A stretch of 8,495 bases of DNA, taken from positions 1 through 8,495 of the forward strand of contig CAILAF010000317.1 of NCBI GenBank assembly GCA_903832075.1. The letters run 5' to 3'. The notes under the pieces were generated by a model, which saw only the letters and a program-made list of their open reading frames with translations, made no database searches and was not told the DNA's origin. The translations under genes were made by a program, and so were the position numbers. Origin of the DNA: an uncultured Chitinophagaceae bacterium (GTDB lineage Bacteria; Bacteroidota; Bacteroidia; Chitinophagales; Chitinophagaceae). Positions 1 through 7,719 of the stretch are shown here, in pieces. Positions within the stretch are counted from its first letter, which is position 1. Every line of letters begins with the position of its first letter.

Positions 1-19
1 CTTCAGGGGTTGGGGGTTT
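1..19. repeat. Dispersed G-rich repeat, copy A (edge of window)
   Basis: This 19-bp sequence, CTTCAGGGGTTGGGGGTTT, matches positions 8166-8184 at 18 of 19 bases. It overlaps the stop codon of the ArsR-family gene and lies on its 3' side. The copy may continue beyond the window edge. Similar CCCCTTTAGGGG-type sequences are, from memory, common intergenic repeats in Bacteroidota genomes. Its function is unknown. Confidence 0.6.
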
Positions 20-353
20 AGCAACATGATTTATTATTCTGTTGTTTTAGTTTAGAAAATAATAATCCGAATTCTGCATTGAATTTTTCAAACACTTTCC
101 AGTTGATGCAATAACAACTTCTCGGACCATCAACAGTACCGTTAATTAAACCGGCGTCTTTCAATTCTTTTAAATGTTGTGATACGGTGGATTGTGCCAA
201 TGGCAATATTTCAACTATTTCTCCGCAAATACATTCATTGCGTTGTGCCAATACTTTTAAGATGGCAATACGTGCGGGATGCGCCATTGCCTTTGCAAAT
301 GCTGCAAGGTCTTGTTCCTTTTTGCTGAATTCTTCTTTTTTATGCTCTGCCAT
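18..353 (-). CDS. ArsR/SmtB-family winged-helix transcriptional repressor
   Basis: This is a 111-residue protein of usual length for ArsR/SmtB metal- or metalloid-responsive repressors, which are cytoplasmic dimers that leave DNA when they bind ligand. The segment AHPARIAILKVL (about residues 24-35) is the typical family start. AQSTVSQHLKELKDAGLI (53-70) is the recognition helix region, and residues 71-84 form the wing. Cysteines C41 and C43 in ECICGEI sit where ArsR proteins carry their ELCVCDL-type arsenic site. C80, C82, C110 and C111 add further possible thiol ligands. The ligand is therefore probably As(III) or a soft metal, but this is inference. The ATG at 353 is preceded by an A-rich stretch and by two palindromic operators, so the gene is probably autoregulated. 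Any target operon would lie beyond the left edge; no transporter or reductase is visible. Confidence 0.9.
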   Translation of the reverse strand: MAEHKKEEFSKKEQDLAAFAKAMAHPARIAILKVLAQRNECICGEIVEILPLAQSTVSQHLKELKDAGLINGTVDGPRSCYCINWKVFEKFNAEFGLLFSKLKQQNNKSCC

Positions 354-361
354 TTTTATTA

Positions 362-377
362 ATCGTATTTATACGAT
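362..377. promoter_or_regulatory. ArsR-type operator, proximal palindrome
   Basis: ATCGTA-TTTA-TACGAT is a perfect 6-bp inverted repeat with a 4-bp spacer. It starts 9 bp upstream of the ArsR-family start codon and probably overlaps the transcription start. Its sequence is nearly the same as the second palindrome at 406-421, which supports binding by one dimeric regulator. Assignment to the adjacent ArsR protein is inference from position. Confidence 0.7.
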
Positions 378-380
378 AAG

Positions 381-388
381 CAAAGTAA
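381..388 (-). promoter_or_regulatory. Candidate -7 element of the ArsR-family gene
   Basis: Read on the minus strand this is TTACTTTG, one mismatch from the Bacteroidota -7 consensus TAnnTTTG. It lies between the two operators and would place the transcription start near 376, inside the proximal operator. No good TTTG -33 element is visible at the expected spacing; that position falls in the distal operator. Confidence 0.35.
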
Positions 389-403
389 AAGGAAATTTTT
401 CAC

Positions 404-423
404 TTATCGTATTTTTACGATAA
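404..423. promoter_or_regulatory. ArsR-type operator, distal palindrome
   Basis: TTATCGTA-TTTT-TACGATAA is a perfect inverted repeat with 8-bp arms. Its core (406-421) differs from the proximal operator only in the spacer. The centres of the two sites are 44 bp apart, about four helical turns, so dimers would sit on the same face of the DNA. The site would cover the -33 region of the candidate ArsR-family promoter. Confidence 0.7.
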
Positions 424-450
424 ATATTTTTTAGTGCCCTATTATCAAAT

Positions 451-482
451 AAAAAAGCCACCGGAAAATATCTGATGGCTTT
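451..482 (-). terminator. Intrinsic terminator of the left mini-protein unit
   Basis: On the minus strand a 7-bp stem, AAAGCCA pairing with TGGCTTT (482-476 with 460-454), is followed by a run of six T. It lies 29 bp beyond the stop of the mini-protein gene at 511-750 and would end the leftward transcript before the ArsR-family operators. The loop CCGGAAAATATCTGA is nearly the same as in the terminator at 8110-8143, so the two are related copies. Confidence 0.75.
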
Positions 483-510
483 GGTTGATAACTTAATACT
501 TATACTTTCT

Positions 511-750
511 TTACTCTTGACTTCCGACTCCCGACTTCCGGCTCTCCCTCCTCTCTCTTACTTTCTTTATTCCATATCCGACACCTCCTGCAATTAAGAG
601 TGATAATCCACCATCTATCGGTGCATCTACGTCACCACCGGGGTCTGATGGTTGTGCATGTAATATTCCTGTGATAGAAACGAATACAATAAGCAAGTAT
701 AATACTTTGATAAGTTGTTCTAAGTTGATTTGGGTAATTATATTTTTCAT
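511..750 (-). CDS. Mini-protein with PIDGG C-terminal sorting-like signal (copy 1)
   Basis: This 79-residue protein is almost nothing but two targeting signals. Residues 1-32 form a signal peptide ending LHA|QP, with an unusually long polar lead. A short linker SDPGGDVDA is followed by PIDGG (44-48), a Gly-rich hydrophobic segment (49-61) and a basic cluster KKVRERR. That tripartite order resembles LPXTG/PEP-CTERM signals; from memory, public annotation names this type PID-CTERM. The final ESRKSGVGSQE is encoded by a 7-bp tandem repeat. The gene starts 44 bp after the stop of the large T9SS protein gene, with no promoter visible between, so the two are probably co-transcribed. The block DGGLSLLIAGGVGYGIKK is identical in the copies at 7720-7896 and 8158-8355. 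The biochemical role is unknown; it could be an envelope-anchored small protein. Confidence 0.75.
   Translation of the reverse strand: MKNIITQINLEQLIKVLYLLIVFVSITGILHAQPSDPGGDVDAPIDGGLSLLIAGGVGYGIKKVRERRESRKSGVGSQE
519..546. repeat. Heptanucleotide tandem repeat in the tail of mini-protein copy 1
   Basis: Units GACTTCC, GACTCCC, GACTTCC and a degenerate GGCTCTC follow each other with a 7-bp period. The repeat encodes the last residues of the mini-protein. Because seven is not a multiple of three, a change of copy number would change the reading frame of the tail. Arrays of this GACTCCC type are, from memory, dispersed in many Bacteroidota genomes. Confidence 0.65.
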
Positions 751-794
751 GTTGTTACTTTTTGGGATTAATTAATTTTTTTGTCAGTTAGATT

Positions 795-3284
795 TTAGAG
801 TTTCATTACCTTTTTAATGGTTGAACTCTTACCATCACTAATCTGCAATAACAACATGCCTTTTGCGCTGTTACCAATGTTTACATACTGAATACCATTG
901 GTTGCATTTACTAATCCAATTGCTTTTCCATTAATATCCCTTATAGATATTATAACCGGTGCAGTTGCTCCTGTAATCTCGACTGCTACTATATTGCCAT
1001 AGGCAATATTGCCTAAAACATTTGCTTTCAACCCGTTTGTTGCATCTGCAGTAGGTGTAACTGTATTCTTCGCACTAAATAACAATTCAAATCTCTGTTC
1101 ACCATAGGTTGAAGCATCTGATGTAATACTAAAACTATAAACATCTCCAACCTTTAGTTCAGTTTGAGTATTTAATAATTTATCGTTTAAAATTACTGTA
1201 GTGCCTTCTGGTAAATTATTGCTATTTAATTTAAAATTGTAAGTCCCGGCCAAACCACTTATCCCAAGTGGTATGCTACTTAAAGTATTTCTTGCATCAA
1301 TGGCCATTCTTGTATTATCTGTTGTGCCTATTGTATACACATTTACATTATCGTTATAAAGTTTAAGCAAATCAGCTCTGTCTTTTCCTGATATTGTTGC
1401 ATTGGGGTCTAATCTTACAAACAGTTTATCTGCATAATACCCGTTTTGTTCAACCAATAATTCTATTTGAGAACTCGGAGGTACCGCACCAAACAAACCT
1501 GTTTGTAATGTACCAAAACCATTAATATCAGTATTTGAAATTGAATAAGAGGTCACTGTTGGCTGAAATGCAATTGCTCCTAACACAGGAATCGTATGTG
1601 TTGCATCAGAAGTTGTACCTGAAGCTACCCAAGATCCAGAAGTTACTCGCGGTGTACCGGTAACAGCAATTTGGTAAGTAAAATAATTTAAACCACTTAC
1701 TCCGCCAGTTAAAGCTTGGCTGTTTACAGGTGCAGCATATGGGTTACCCACTACAAAAAAATTAGATGTGTTGAGCGAATTATAAGAAACAGTATTGCCA
1801 TTTAATGTTCCACTTACACTATATGTAAATGGAGATGGACCGCCAGTATAAACTAAGCCCGTTACTTCGCTTGCTAATCCTCGTATAAATAACCCATAAG
1901 CCTTATTGGATGCTATACTTGCTCCACCATCTGCCCATGCATTGGAAGTTGTATTATCAAATATTCTGTCATCACCAATATTAGCGGCATTGCTGCTTGC
2001 AGTAGTATGTATGGTAATACCATTGGTGCTTGCAACGGTACTTAATGTTTGTGCTGTGCTAAATGGATTGGCAAAAATGCGCCATCCTCTTTGCGCTACT
2101 ATGCTTTGTTGCAAAGTAGTTGTACCTGTAATAGTACTATAATCCCCAAGAATATAAACATTTGGTGCAATAACTAAAGAACCATTATTGGTAACAGTTC
2201 CACTTGTATTATACAAACGACCATTAGTAATTAAAGTAACTCCGTTATCAATTAATAAAATACCACCACCTACGTTTGTAATATTAGTTAAAGTTTGATT
2301 ACTGCTTATTTGTGAAGTACCGCCATTGTTCATGATATTATTTGTAGAAGGTAAAGTGCCACCGCCAGAATGATTTAATTTAAGTGTACCAGCACTAACA
2401 GTTGTCAACCCTGTATATGTATTGGTCCCGGTCAAGGTTACAGTACCTGAACCAACTTTAGTTAAAGTATTAGAATAAGTAGACCCTGAATTTTGATTTG
2501 CATATAAAGCATCAGCTATTACACCGCTTATTGCAAATGTGTTATTACTGGCTCCAATAGATACAGCTCCTGTATTATTTATACTGGTATTTGCACCACC
2601 ACTTAACCCCCAATATGCATTTTGGTGAGAAGCTCCATCCCAATCATCTTGTAAATAAACTGCATAATCAGTTATATTAGTATTGTTTAACTGAACATCA
2701 TAAACATTATAGACAAGGCTTGCAGTATTGTCTGTAATTGATACATTCATTCTATCAGGAGCGGTTAAAGTAAAAGTAAAAATAAAATCATGATAAGTTG
2801 TTTGATTGCCCCCGAAAGAAGCATTAGTTGCTATGCCAGCTCCTTTTACATACCAGTTAGCGTAACCAGAACCTGTAACATCTGGACCATCTAAATTAAC
2901 TTGTAAAGCATAATTATTAATTCGATCTGCAAAACTTGCTTCGGAACTAGGCGAGGATAATAAAGCAATTCCAATTTCGCCATATGCTCTTGCAAAACTA
3001 CCTGCAATGGTAAATTGATCACCTATTTGCAAGGTTCTTCTATTTCCGGAAGTAGTGCTACCATCTGTTGTCAATGGTCTCCATGAAACAACATTACTAT
3101 TACTACCAGATCCATTAGCCCAGAATCCGATTTGATTACCACCTGAATTAAAATTCGACCCCGAATTACTTACCGTTGTATTATAATTAGCTTGTTGTTG
3201 AGCATAATTAACTGAAGTAGATTGCGAGAACACATTTAGCGAAAGGGAGAAACAGAATGACAAAATGAGTATAACTCTTTTCAT
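795..3284 (-). CDS. Secreted T9SS-sorted adhesin-like protein with autotransporter-associated beta-strand repeat
   Basis: I chose the ATG at 3284 (829 residues); an in-frame TTG at 3290 would add two residues. Residues 1-20 are a Sec signal peptide. Residues about 40-225 look like a beta-sandwich, perhaps lectin- or carbohydrate-binding-like, but no family is certain. Residues 274-303 (LTKVGSGTVTLTGTNTYTG and following) match the autotransporter-associated beta-strand repeat. Asn/Thr/Gly-rich beta-helix-like sequence follows to about 375. From about 388 on, motifs such as WRIFANPF and FFVVGNPYAAP resemble the amylase's C-terminal half. Residues about 739-829 form a T9SS type A sorting domain ending in TIKKVMKL. 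The protein is expected to cross the outer membrane by T9SS and be surface-attached or released. It is divergent from the amylase and probably co-transcribed with the mini-protein gene at 511-750. A surface role in binding glycans is inference; no catalytic motif was recognised. Confidence 0.85.
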   Translation of the reverse strand: MKRVILILSFCFSLSLNVFSQSTSVNYAQQQANYNTTVSNSGSNFNSGGNQIGFWANGSGSNSNVVSWRPLTTDGSTTSGNRRTLQIGDQFTIAGSFARAYGEIGIALLSSPSSEASFADRINNYALQVNLDGPDVTGSGYANWYVKGAGIATNASFGGNQTTYHDFIFTFTLTAPDRMNVSITDNTASLVYNVYDVQLNNTNITDYAVYLQDDWDGASHQNAYWGLSGGANTSINNTGAVSIGASNNTFAISGVIADALYANQNSGSTYSNTLTKVGSGTVTLTGTNTYTGLTTVSAGTLKLNHSGGGTLPSTNNIMNNGGTSQISSNQTLTNITNVGGGILLIDNGVTLITNGRLYNTSGTVTNNGSLVIAPNVYILGDYSTITGTTTLQQSIVAQRGWRIFANPFSTAQTLSTVASTNGITIHTTASSNAANIGDDRIFDNTTSNAWADGGASIASNKAYGLFIRGLASEVTGLVYTGGPSPFTYSVSGTLNGNTVSYNSLNTSNFFVVGNPYAAPVNSQALTGGVSGLNYFTYQIAVTGTPRVTSGSWVASGTTSDATHTIPVLGAIAFQPTVTSYSISNTDINGFGTLQTGLFGAVPPSSQIELLVEQNGYYADKLFVRLDPNATISGKDRADLLKLYNDNVNVYTIGTTDNTRMAIDARNTLSSIPLGISGLAGTYNFKLNSNNLPEGTTVILNDKLLNTQTELKVGDVYSFSITSDASTYGEQRFELLFSAKNTVTPTADATNGLKANVLGNIAYGNIVAVEITGATAPVIISIRDINGKAIGLVNATNGIQYVNIGNSAKGMLLLQISDGKSSTIKKVMKL

Positions 3285-3335
3285 ACGCAAAAGCTTTAAT
3301 GTTAAAAAAATATATAAGTGTAATGGGAGGAATCA

Positions 3336-3366
3336 TAAAAGTATTGAATTATTAATAACAACCAAA
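3336..3366 (-). promoter_or_regulatory. Candidate promoter of the leftward T9SS protein unit
   Basis: On the minus strand, TTTG (3366-3363) and TACTTTTA (3343-3336) are separated by 19 bp. This fits the Bacteroidota -33/-7 promoter pattern (TTTG, TAnnTTTG) with one mismatch. Transcription would start near 3330, giving a leader of about 46 nt before the ATG at 3284. The TTTG lies six bases from the -33 element of the opposite promoter. Confidence 0.4.
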
Positions 3367-3372
3367 AATTTT

Positions 3373-3402
3373 TTTGTGTATTTTTTACACATTGTATATT
3401 TT
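3373..3402 (+). promoter_or_regulatory. Candidate promoter of the rightward amylase unit
   Basis: TTTG (3373-3376) and TATATTTT (3395-3402) are separated by 18 bp and fit the Bacteroidota -33/-7 pattern with one mismatch in the -7 element. Transcription would start near 3408, about 25 nt before the ATG at 3433. This supports a start at 3433 or 3439 and argues against the longer reading frame beginning at 3265, which would start upstream of the promoter. Confidence 0.4.
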
Positions 3403-3432
3403 CACATCCCTAACACTACTAAACTATTGCAA

Positions 3433-6400
3433 ATGCGTATGAAAAAAATATTTTTACTCATTACTGTTTGTCTTTTTTTTACAGTCAGTGCTCTTAGCCA
3501 GCAGAAAGTAAAAAAAACAGTGTTGCAGGCTTTTTGGTGGAATTATTGGAATACAAATTATCAATACGATTGGGCTGATTATTTGGCTGATCTGGCTCCA
3601 AGAATAAAAGCCGCTGGCTTTGATGCTATTTGGATTCCTCCAATTATAAAAAATGCAAACCCCGGTTCTGTGGGATATGAACCTTTTGATAATTACGATC
3701 TCGGAGATAAATTTCAAAAAGGCGGTTCTCAGGGAGTTATTACAAATATTGTTCGCAATACTACACGTGTTGGAACAAAAGATGCTGTGCTTAGAATGAT
3801 TGCAGTAATGCACGCCAATGGTATAGAGGTAATTGAAGATATTGTATTGCAGCATAATGGAGATGCCGGTACCAATCTTGGATTGCAGGGTGGTCAAGAC
3901 ACAGATCCTAACTATTCGATGGTCACCAACAACGGCTATAAAAATTTCAGATATGTAAGTTATAAGTCGCCGTTGATTGATGAATCTCAAAATGATTATT
4001 ATACGCGCAGCGGAAGATGGGCACTTAACTATGAAAACTTTTTTCCCAATCTAAATAACAATCATTACAGCACCAATAATTATGATGTGCAATGGTTTGG
4101 CCCTGCAGTTGATTATGACGCAAGTGCTTACGGTCAAAGCTCCAATATTCCTTCCGGAGGCACTGCCAGTTTCAAAGGCGGAACAATCATAAGAAATTAT
4201 TATAACCCTGCTCAATCAAGTAATTACATGTACAACAATTCAGCTAATTGGATGCTTTGGCTGAAAAAACAAACCGGTGCTGATGGCTTTAGATTGGATG
4301 CTGCAAAAAACTATTATACAGCACCTCAACAAAATATGATTAATGCAGTAAAATATAATGCAGGATTTGCCAATGGTGGCGAAAAAATGTTTTGTGTGGG
4401 TGAATATGTAGATAATGCAAGTAATCTTGATAGTTATGTGAACAGTGTTAAATTAAGTGGCGGAGAAATGGCCATCGGTACATTCGACTTCAGTTACAGA
4501 GCTTATGGCACCGGTGGAGGTGTATATGGTTTAGTTTCGGGTGGTGGTAGCTTTGATATGCAATCTTTGCCCGGCACTCAACAATCTGCCCGTTATTATG
4601 ATTATGTGGATGGCACAAGAGTACATCGTACTGTACCTTTTGTAAATAGCCACGACACTTTTAGACCATTGGTTGATGGAACACCGGTGGGTAATTACCC
4701 GCAGGCTTTGGGCAATAGCAGTGGATGGGATAATTCCAATGAATTATCTGCTCATATCGATCCCCGTGATCCAAGACTGGCAGCTGCTTATGCAGCTATC
4801 ACGGCTATAGACGGTAGTCCAATGTATTTTTTTGAAGATTTATTCGATGTTGGTACTACGGGAAAACGTTGGAGTCATTTACCCACCAGTGCTACTGACC
4901 TGCCGATACGTGGTGACATTACTAATATTTTGTTATGTCATCAAAAATTAGGTTTTAAGAATGGAGATTATGGTGTGTCAACTGCATTAACCGGATCAAA
5001 TGCTCCTTATTACGCACAAGGTAACAGTGGAGATCATTTGGTGATAGAAAGAAATGCAACTGCAATAATTGGCATTTCTGATTATTATAATGCCGTTAGC
5101 AATAATGCTTCTGATGAACAGGTATGGGTAACGACCAATTTTTCTGTTGGAACTGTTTTATACGATTACAGTGGGGCGCACGGCACAACTTCATCTGTTG
5201 TACAGGGTCCTTCCGGGGGTAGTGGTAACCGTGTTTTAATTGCTACATCTCCAAATGGTCATACTATTTCCGGTGCTTATGGGCACGGCTATTCTGTTTG
5301 GGCTCCTTATCCAAGCGGCACCCCATCAAGTGTAAATGATTTATATAATTATCTGGCAACTTATAATCAATCTCTGGGAACTTCAACCACACAGGAATGG
5401 GAAATGGCCGATGATCTGGGTGATAGCCATAACAGTTCATTGGGTCAAGGCGGTGCATTGCCGGCCAATTCTACTAATCAGCGCGTTGCCGGTAAAATAT
5501 TTGTTGCATCAGGAAGTAGTATCACTTATAAAGTTTCTCCGCAAACAGATAATACCAATATTACTGCTGCTTTATGGGATCTGGATGGAAATAAATTAAG
5601 CGAAATTTCAGGTAATACTACAGCAGCTTCGCCAATTACCGGAAATTATACGGCTTTAGCAGATCAATGGATTACCATCAAAGTACATAATACCAATACT
5701 TCTCAACCTGGTCAGGAATGCTGGGTAAATGTTACTTATACAGCTCCAACAGTTGCAAATACACTTTCGGCATCCAATGCAGTAGTTACAAGAGCAGCTA
5801 TCTGGACGGGCAATAAAGGCACTACCAATATTGCCGACAGTTCAAACTGGGAAGAAGGTATTTTGCCAAGTTCATCTGTTAACTTGGTCATTCCGGCTAA
5901 TGCAAGTCCTGCACCGATCATCAATTCTAGTATTTCCATAAAAAATTTAATTCTTGAAAGCAATGCAACTGCCACCATTAACAGTGGTGTAACCTTAACC
6001 ATCAATGGTTCTATTAATAATAATTCAACAGGAAATTTTTCTGCTTCAGGTGCTAATATTATTTTAAGTGGTTCATCAGCTCAATCAATTCCCGCCAATT
6101 TATTTTCATCCAATACAATAAAAAATTTAACCATCAATAATAATTCGGGCGTAACATTAAATGGAAGTTTGCTTGTTACCGGAACCGTAACACCAACTGC
6201 AGGTTCATTTAATACTAATGGTTACTTAACTCTTGTTTCAACTGCATCATCAACAGCAAGCGTTGCACAAGGAAGCAGCTCAGGCGGCTACTTAACAGGC
6301 AATACGATCATGCAACGATATATTGGAACTAATTATGCATGGAGAACAATTGGTTTTCCTTTTACACATGCAACAAATATTAATGGCGCTTCGGGTGGTA

Positions 6401-7686
6401 ATACTTCACTCAGTAATTATGTTACCACGCCGGCAAAAGCTTATTGGTATGATGAAACAGCAGATGATTTATCTAATTACGGTGTTGGAGGAAGTGTGAA
6501 TGCCGGATGGAAAAGTTTTATCTCATCTACAAGTATATCTTCCTCTAATGGTATTTTGATATTAGGTGATGTTTCGCCGGTAACATTATCATTAACAGGA
6601 CCAATCAATACAGGCGATCAAACCATTGCCTTATCTAAATCTAAAAACGGATGGAATTTATTGAGCAATCCATTTGCCTCAAACATAAGCTGGACAGCCA
6701 TTACAGGGAACGGAGCCAATACTACAGGATTGGGTTCAAGTACTGCAACTGTTTACAGAATGAAACCCATTGGCAATAATTCTTATGCTTACAGCACTTA
6801 CAATTCCACAGGCTCTGCAACAAATGGCGGCGATAATGTAATTGAAAACGGTGCAGGCTTTTTTGTACAGGCAAATGCCGCTGCTAATTTAACTATACGC
6901 GAATCGGATAAAACAAGCAGCAATCCTGCTGTTTCATTATTTGGTTTTCAACCAAGCACTCCCAACGAGAATATCATCAAATTATCTTTAAGCAGTAGTC
7001 AAAATAATTTTTCTGATGAAGTGATCATGCGCTGGGGAATGTATCCTGCAACAGAAAATTTTGATCTTGCTTATGATGCATACGATTTAGGCACTACCGG
7101 CTTACAGGATTTAAGTGTAATTGGGAATGACGGTACCCGATATGCCGTTTTTCATGGTGCTGCCTTGCAAACAAGCGATAAAGAAAACAGACAATATAAA
7201 TTAGGATTAAGGGGATTATCTAACGGGAATTATTTGATCAATGCCATTACATTGGCGCCCATTACTGATGGCAACCAAATTTCGCTGATAGATAATTATA
7301 CGCATCAAAATACTTTAATAACAGACAGTACTGCTTATGATTTTTCAGTAACAGATGATAGCTTAAGTAAAGCAGACGGAAGATTCAGTGTGGTCTTTAA
7401 TTCAAAAACATTTTCAACTATTAATAACAGTTTAGCGAATACCATACTGATTAAGAATCCAACTCATGATAACTATTTCACCATCAAAGCAGGCAATAAT
7501 TTTAATCAACTGAACTGGCAATTAAATGATGCTTCCGGAAGATGTATTCAAAAAGGAGTTTTATCTAATCTTACAAAAGGACAAATAAAAGAAGTAAATA
7601 CTGCTACACTTACATCGGGAATATATTTCATTAAGATCAATGGAGATAATAAAGAAGTGAAAACGTATAAATGGATCAAACAATAA
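3433..7686 (+). CDS. Secreted GH13 alpha-amylase with surface module and T9SS sorting domain
   Basis: The product has 1417 residues from the ATG at 3433 (MRMKKIFLL; an ATG at 3439 is equally possible). Residues 1-22 are a signal peptide. Residues about 27-510 are a GH13 barrel: VGYEPFDNYDLG (80-91), region I EDIVLQHNGD (135-144), region II GADGFRLDAAKN (282-293) with nucleophile D289, region III VGEYVD with acid/base E324, and region IV FVNSHDT with D408. All three catalytic acids are present. Region I has Q where Asn is usual, and region II ends AAKN instead of AAKH. A C-type beta domain ends near 625, followed by a beta-sandwich (about 650-770). Then comes a WTGNKGTTNIADSSNW beta-helix-like module (789-950), a region shared with the 829-residue protein (955-1325) and a T9SS sorting domain (about 1328-1417, SGIYFIKI). 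It probably hydrolyses alpha-1,4-glucans at the cell surface. The mini-protein gene follows after 33 bp. The family is sure; the subfamily (GH13_5-like) is a guess. Confidence 0.93.
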   Translation: MRMKKIFLLITVCLFFTVSALSQQKVKKTVLQAFWWNYWNTNYQYDWADYLADLAPRIKAAGFDAIWIPPIIKNANPGSVGYEPFDNYDLGDKFQKGGSQGVITNIVRNTTRVGTKDAVLRMIAVMHANGIEVIEDIVLQHNGDAGTNLGLQGGQDTDPNYSMVTNNGYKNFRYVSYKSPLIDESQNDYYTRSGRWALNYENFFPNLNNNHYSTNNYDVQWFGPAVDYDASAYGQSSNIPSGGTASFKGGTIIRNYYNPAQSSNYMYNNSANWMLWLKKQTGADGFRLDAAKNYYTAPQQNMINAVKYNAGFANGGEKMFCVGEYVDNASNLDSYVNSVKLSGGEMAIGTFDFSYRAYGTGGGVYGLVSGGGSFDMQSLPGTQQSARYYDYVDGTRVHRTVPFVNSHDTFRPLVDGTPVGNYPQALGNSSGWDNSNELSAHIDPRDPRLAAAYAAITAIDGSPMYFFEDLFDVGTTGKRWSHLPTSATDLPIRGDITNILLCHQKLGFKNGDYGVSTALTGSNAPYYAQGNSGDHLVIERNATAIIGISDYYNAVSNNASDEQVWVTTNFSVGTVLYDYSGAHGTTSSVVQGPSGGSGNRVLIATSPNGHTISGAYGHGYSVWAPYPSGTPSSVNDLYNYLATYNQSLGTSTTQEWEMADDLGDSHNSSLGQGGALPANSTNQRVAGKIFVASGSSITYKVSPQTDNTNITAALWDLDGNKLSEISGNTTAASPITGNYTALADQWITIKVHNTNTSQPGQECWVNVTYTAPTVANTLSASNAVVTRAAIWTGNKGTTNIADSSNWEEGILPSSSVNLVIPANASPAPIINSSISIKNLILESNATATINSGVTLTINGSINNNSTGNFSASGANIILSGSSAQSIPANLFSSNTIKNLTINNNSGVTLNGSLLVTGTVTPTAGSFNTNGYLTLVSTASSTASVAQGSSSGGYLTGNTIMQRYIGTNYAWRTIGFPFTHATNINGASGGNTSLSNYVTTPAKAYWYDETADDLSNYGVGGSVNAGWKSFISSTSISSSNGILILGDVSPVTLSLTGPINTGDQTIALSKSKNGWNLLSNPFASNISWTAITGNGANTTGLGSSTATVYRMKPIGNNSYAYSTYNSTGSATNGGDNVIENGAGFFVQANAAANLTIRESDKTSSNPAVSLFGFQPSTPNENIIKLSLSSSQNNFSDEVIMRWGMYPATENFDLAYDAYDLGTTGLQDLSVIGNDGTRYAVFHGAALQTSDKENRQYKLGLRGLSNGNYLINAITLAPITDGNQISLIDNYTHQNTLITDSTAYDFSVTDDSLSKADGRFSVVFNSKTFSTINNSLANTILIKNPTHDNYFTIKAGNNFNQLNWQLNDASGRCIQKGVLSNLTKGQIKEVNTATLTSGIYFIKINGDNKEVKTYKWIKQ

Positions 7687-7719
7687 TGGTTCTCATTATT
7701 TCAACTAAAAAATAATTCA

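Noticed and set aside
187..423. Plus-strand frame across the ArsR-family gene and operators
   Set aside because: It is the complement of the repressor gene, and it runs through the operator palindromes.
1906..2142. Plus-strand frame of 78 codons within the T9SS protein gene
   Set aside because: It looks hydrophobic but is the complement of a conserved coding segment and has no promoter or start context.
3285..3290. TTG start at 3290 for the 829-residue protein
   Set aside because: An ATG two codons later gives a normal signal peptide (MKRVILIL), so TTG is less likely.
3265..3432. Longer N-terminus for the amylase starting at 3265
   Set aside because: It would overlap the start of the divergent gene, begin upstream of the candidate promoter and put 56 residues before a clear signal peptide starting at MRMKKIFLL.
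3454..3990. Minus-strand reading frame of 178 codons within the amylase
   Set aside because: It is antisense to the conserved GH13 domain, has no recognisable domain and its composition reflects the opposite strand.
5264..6005. Three short frames (5264-5458, 5336-5599, 5736-6005) within the amylase
   Set aside because: They overlap a continuous well-supported coding sequence in other frames and show no motif.
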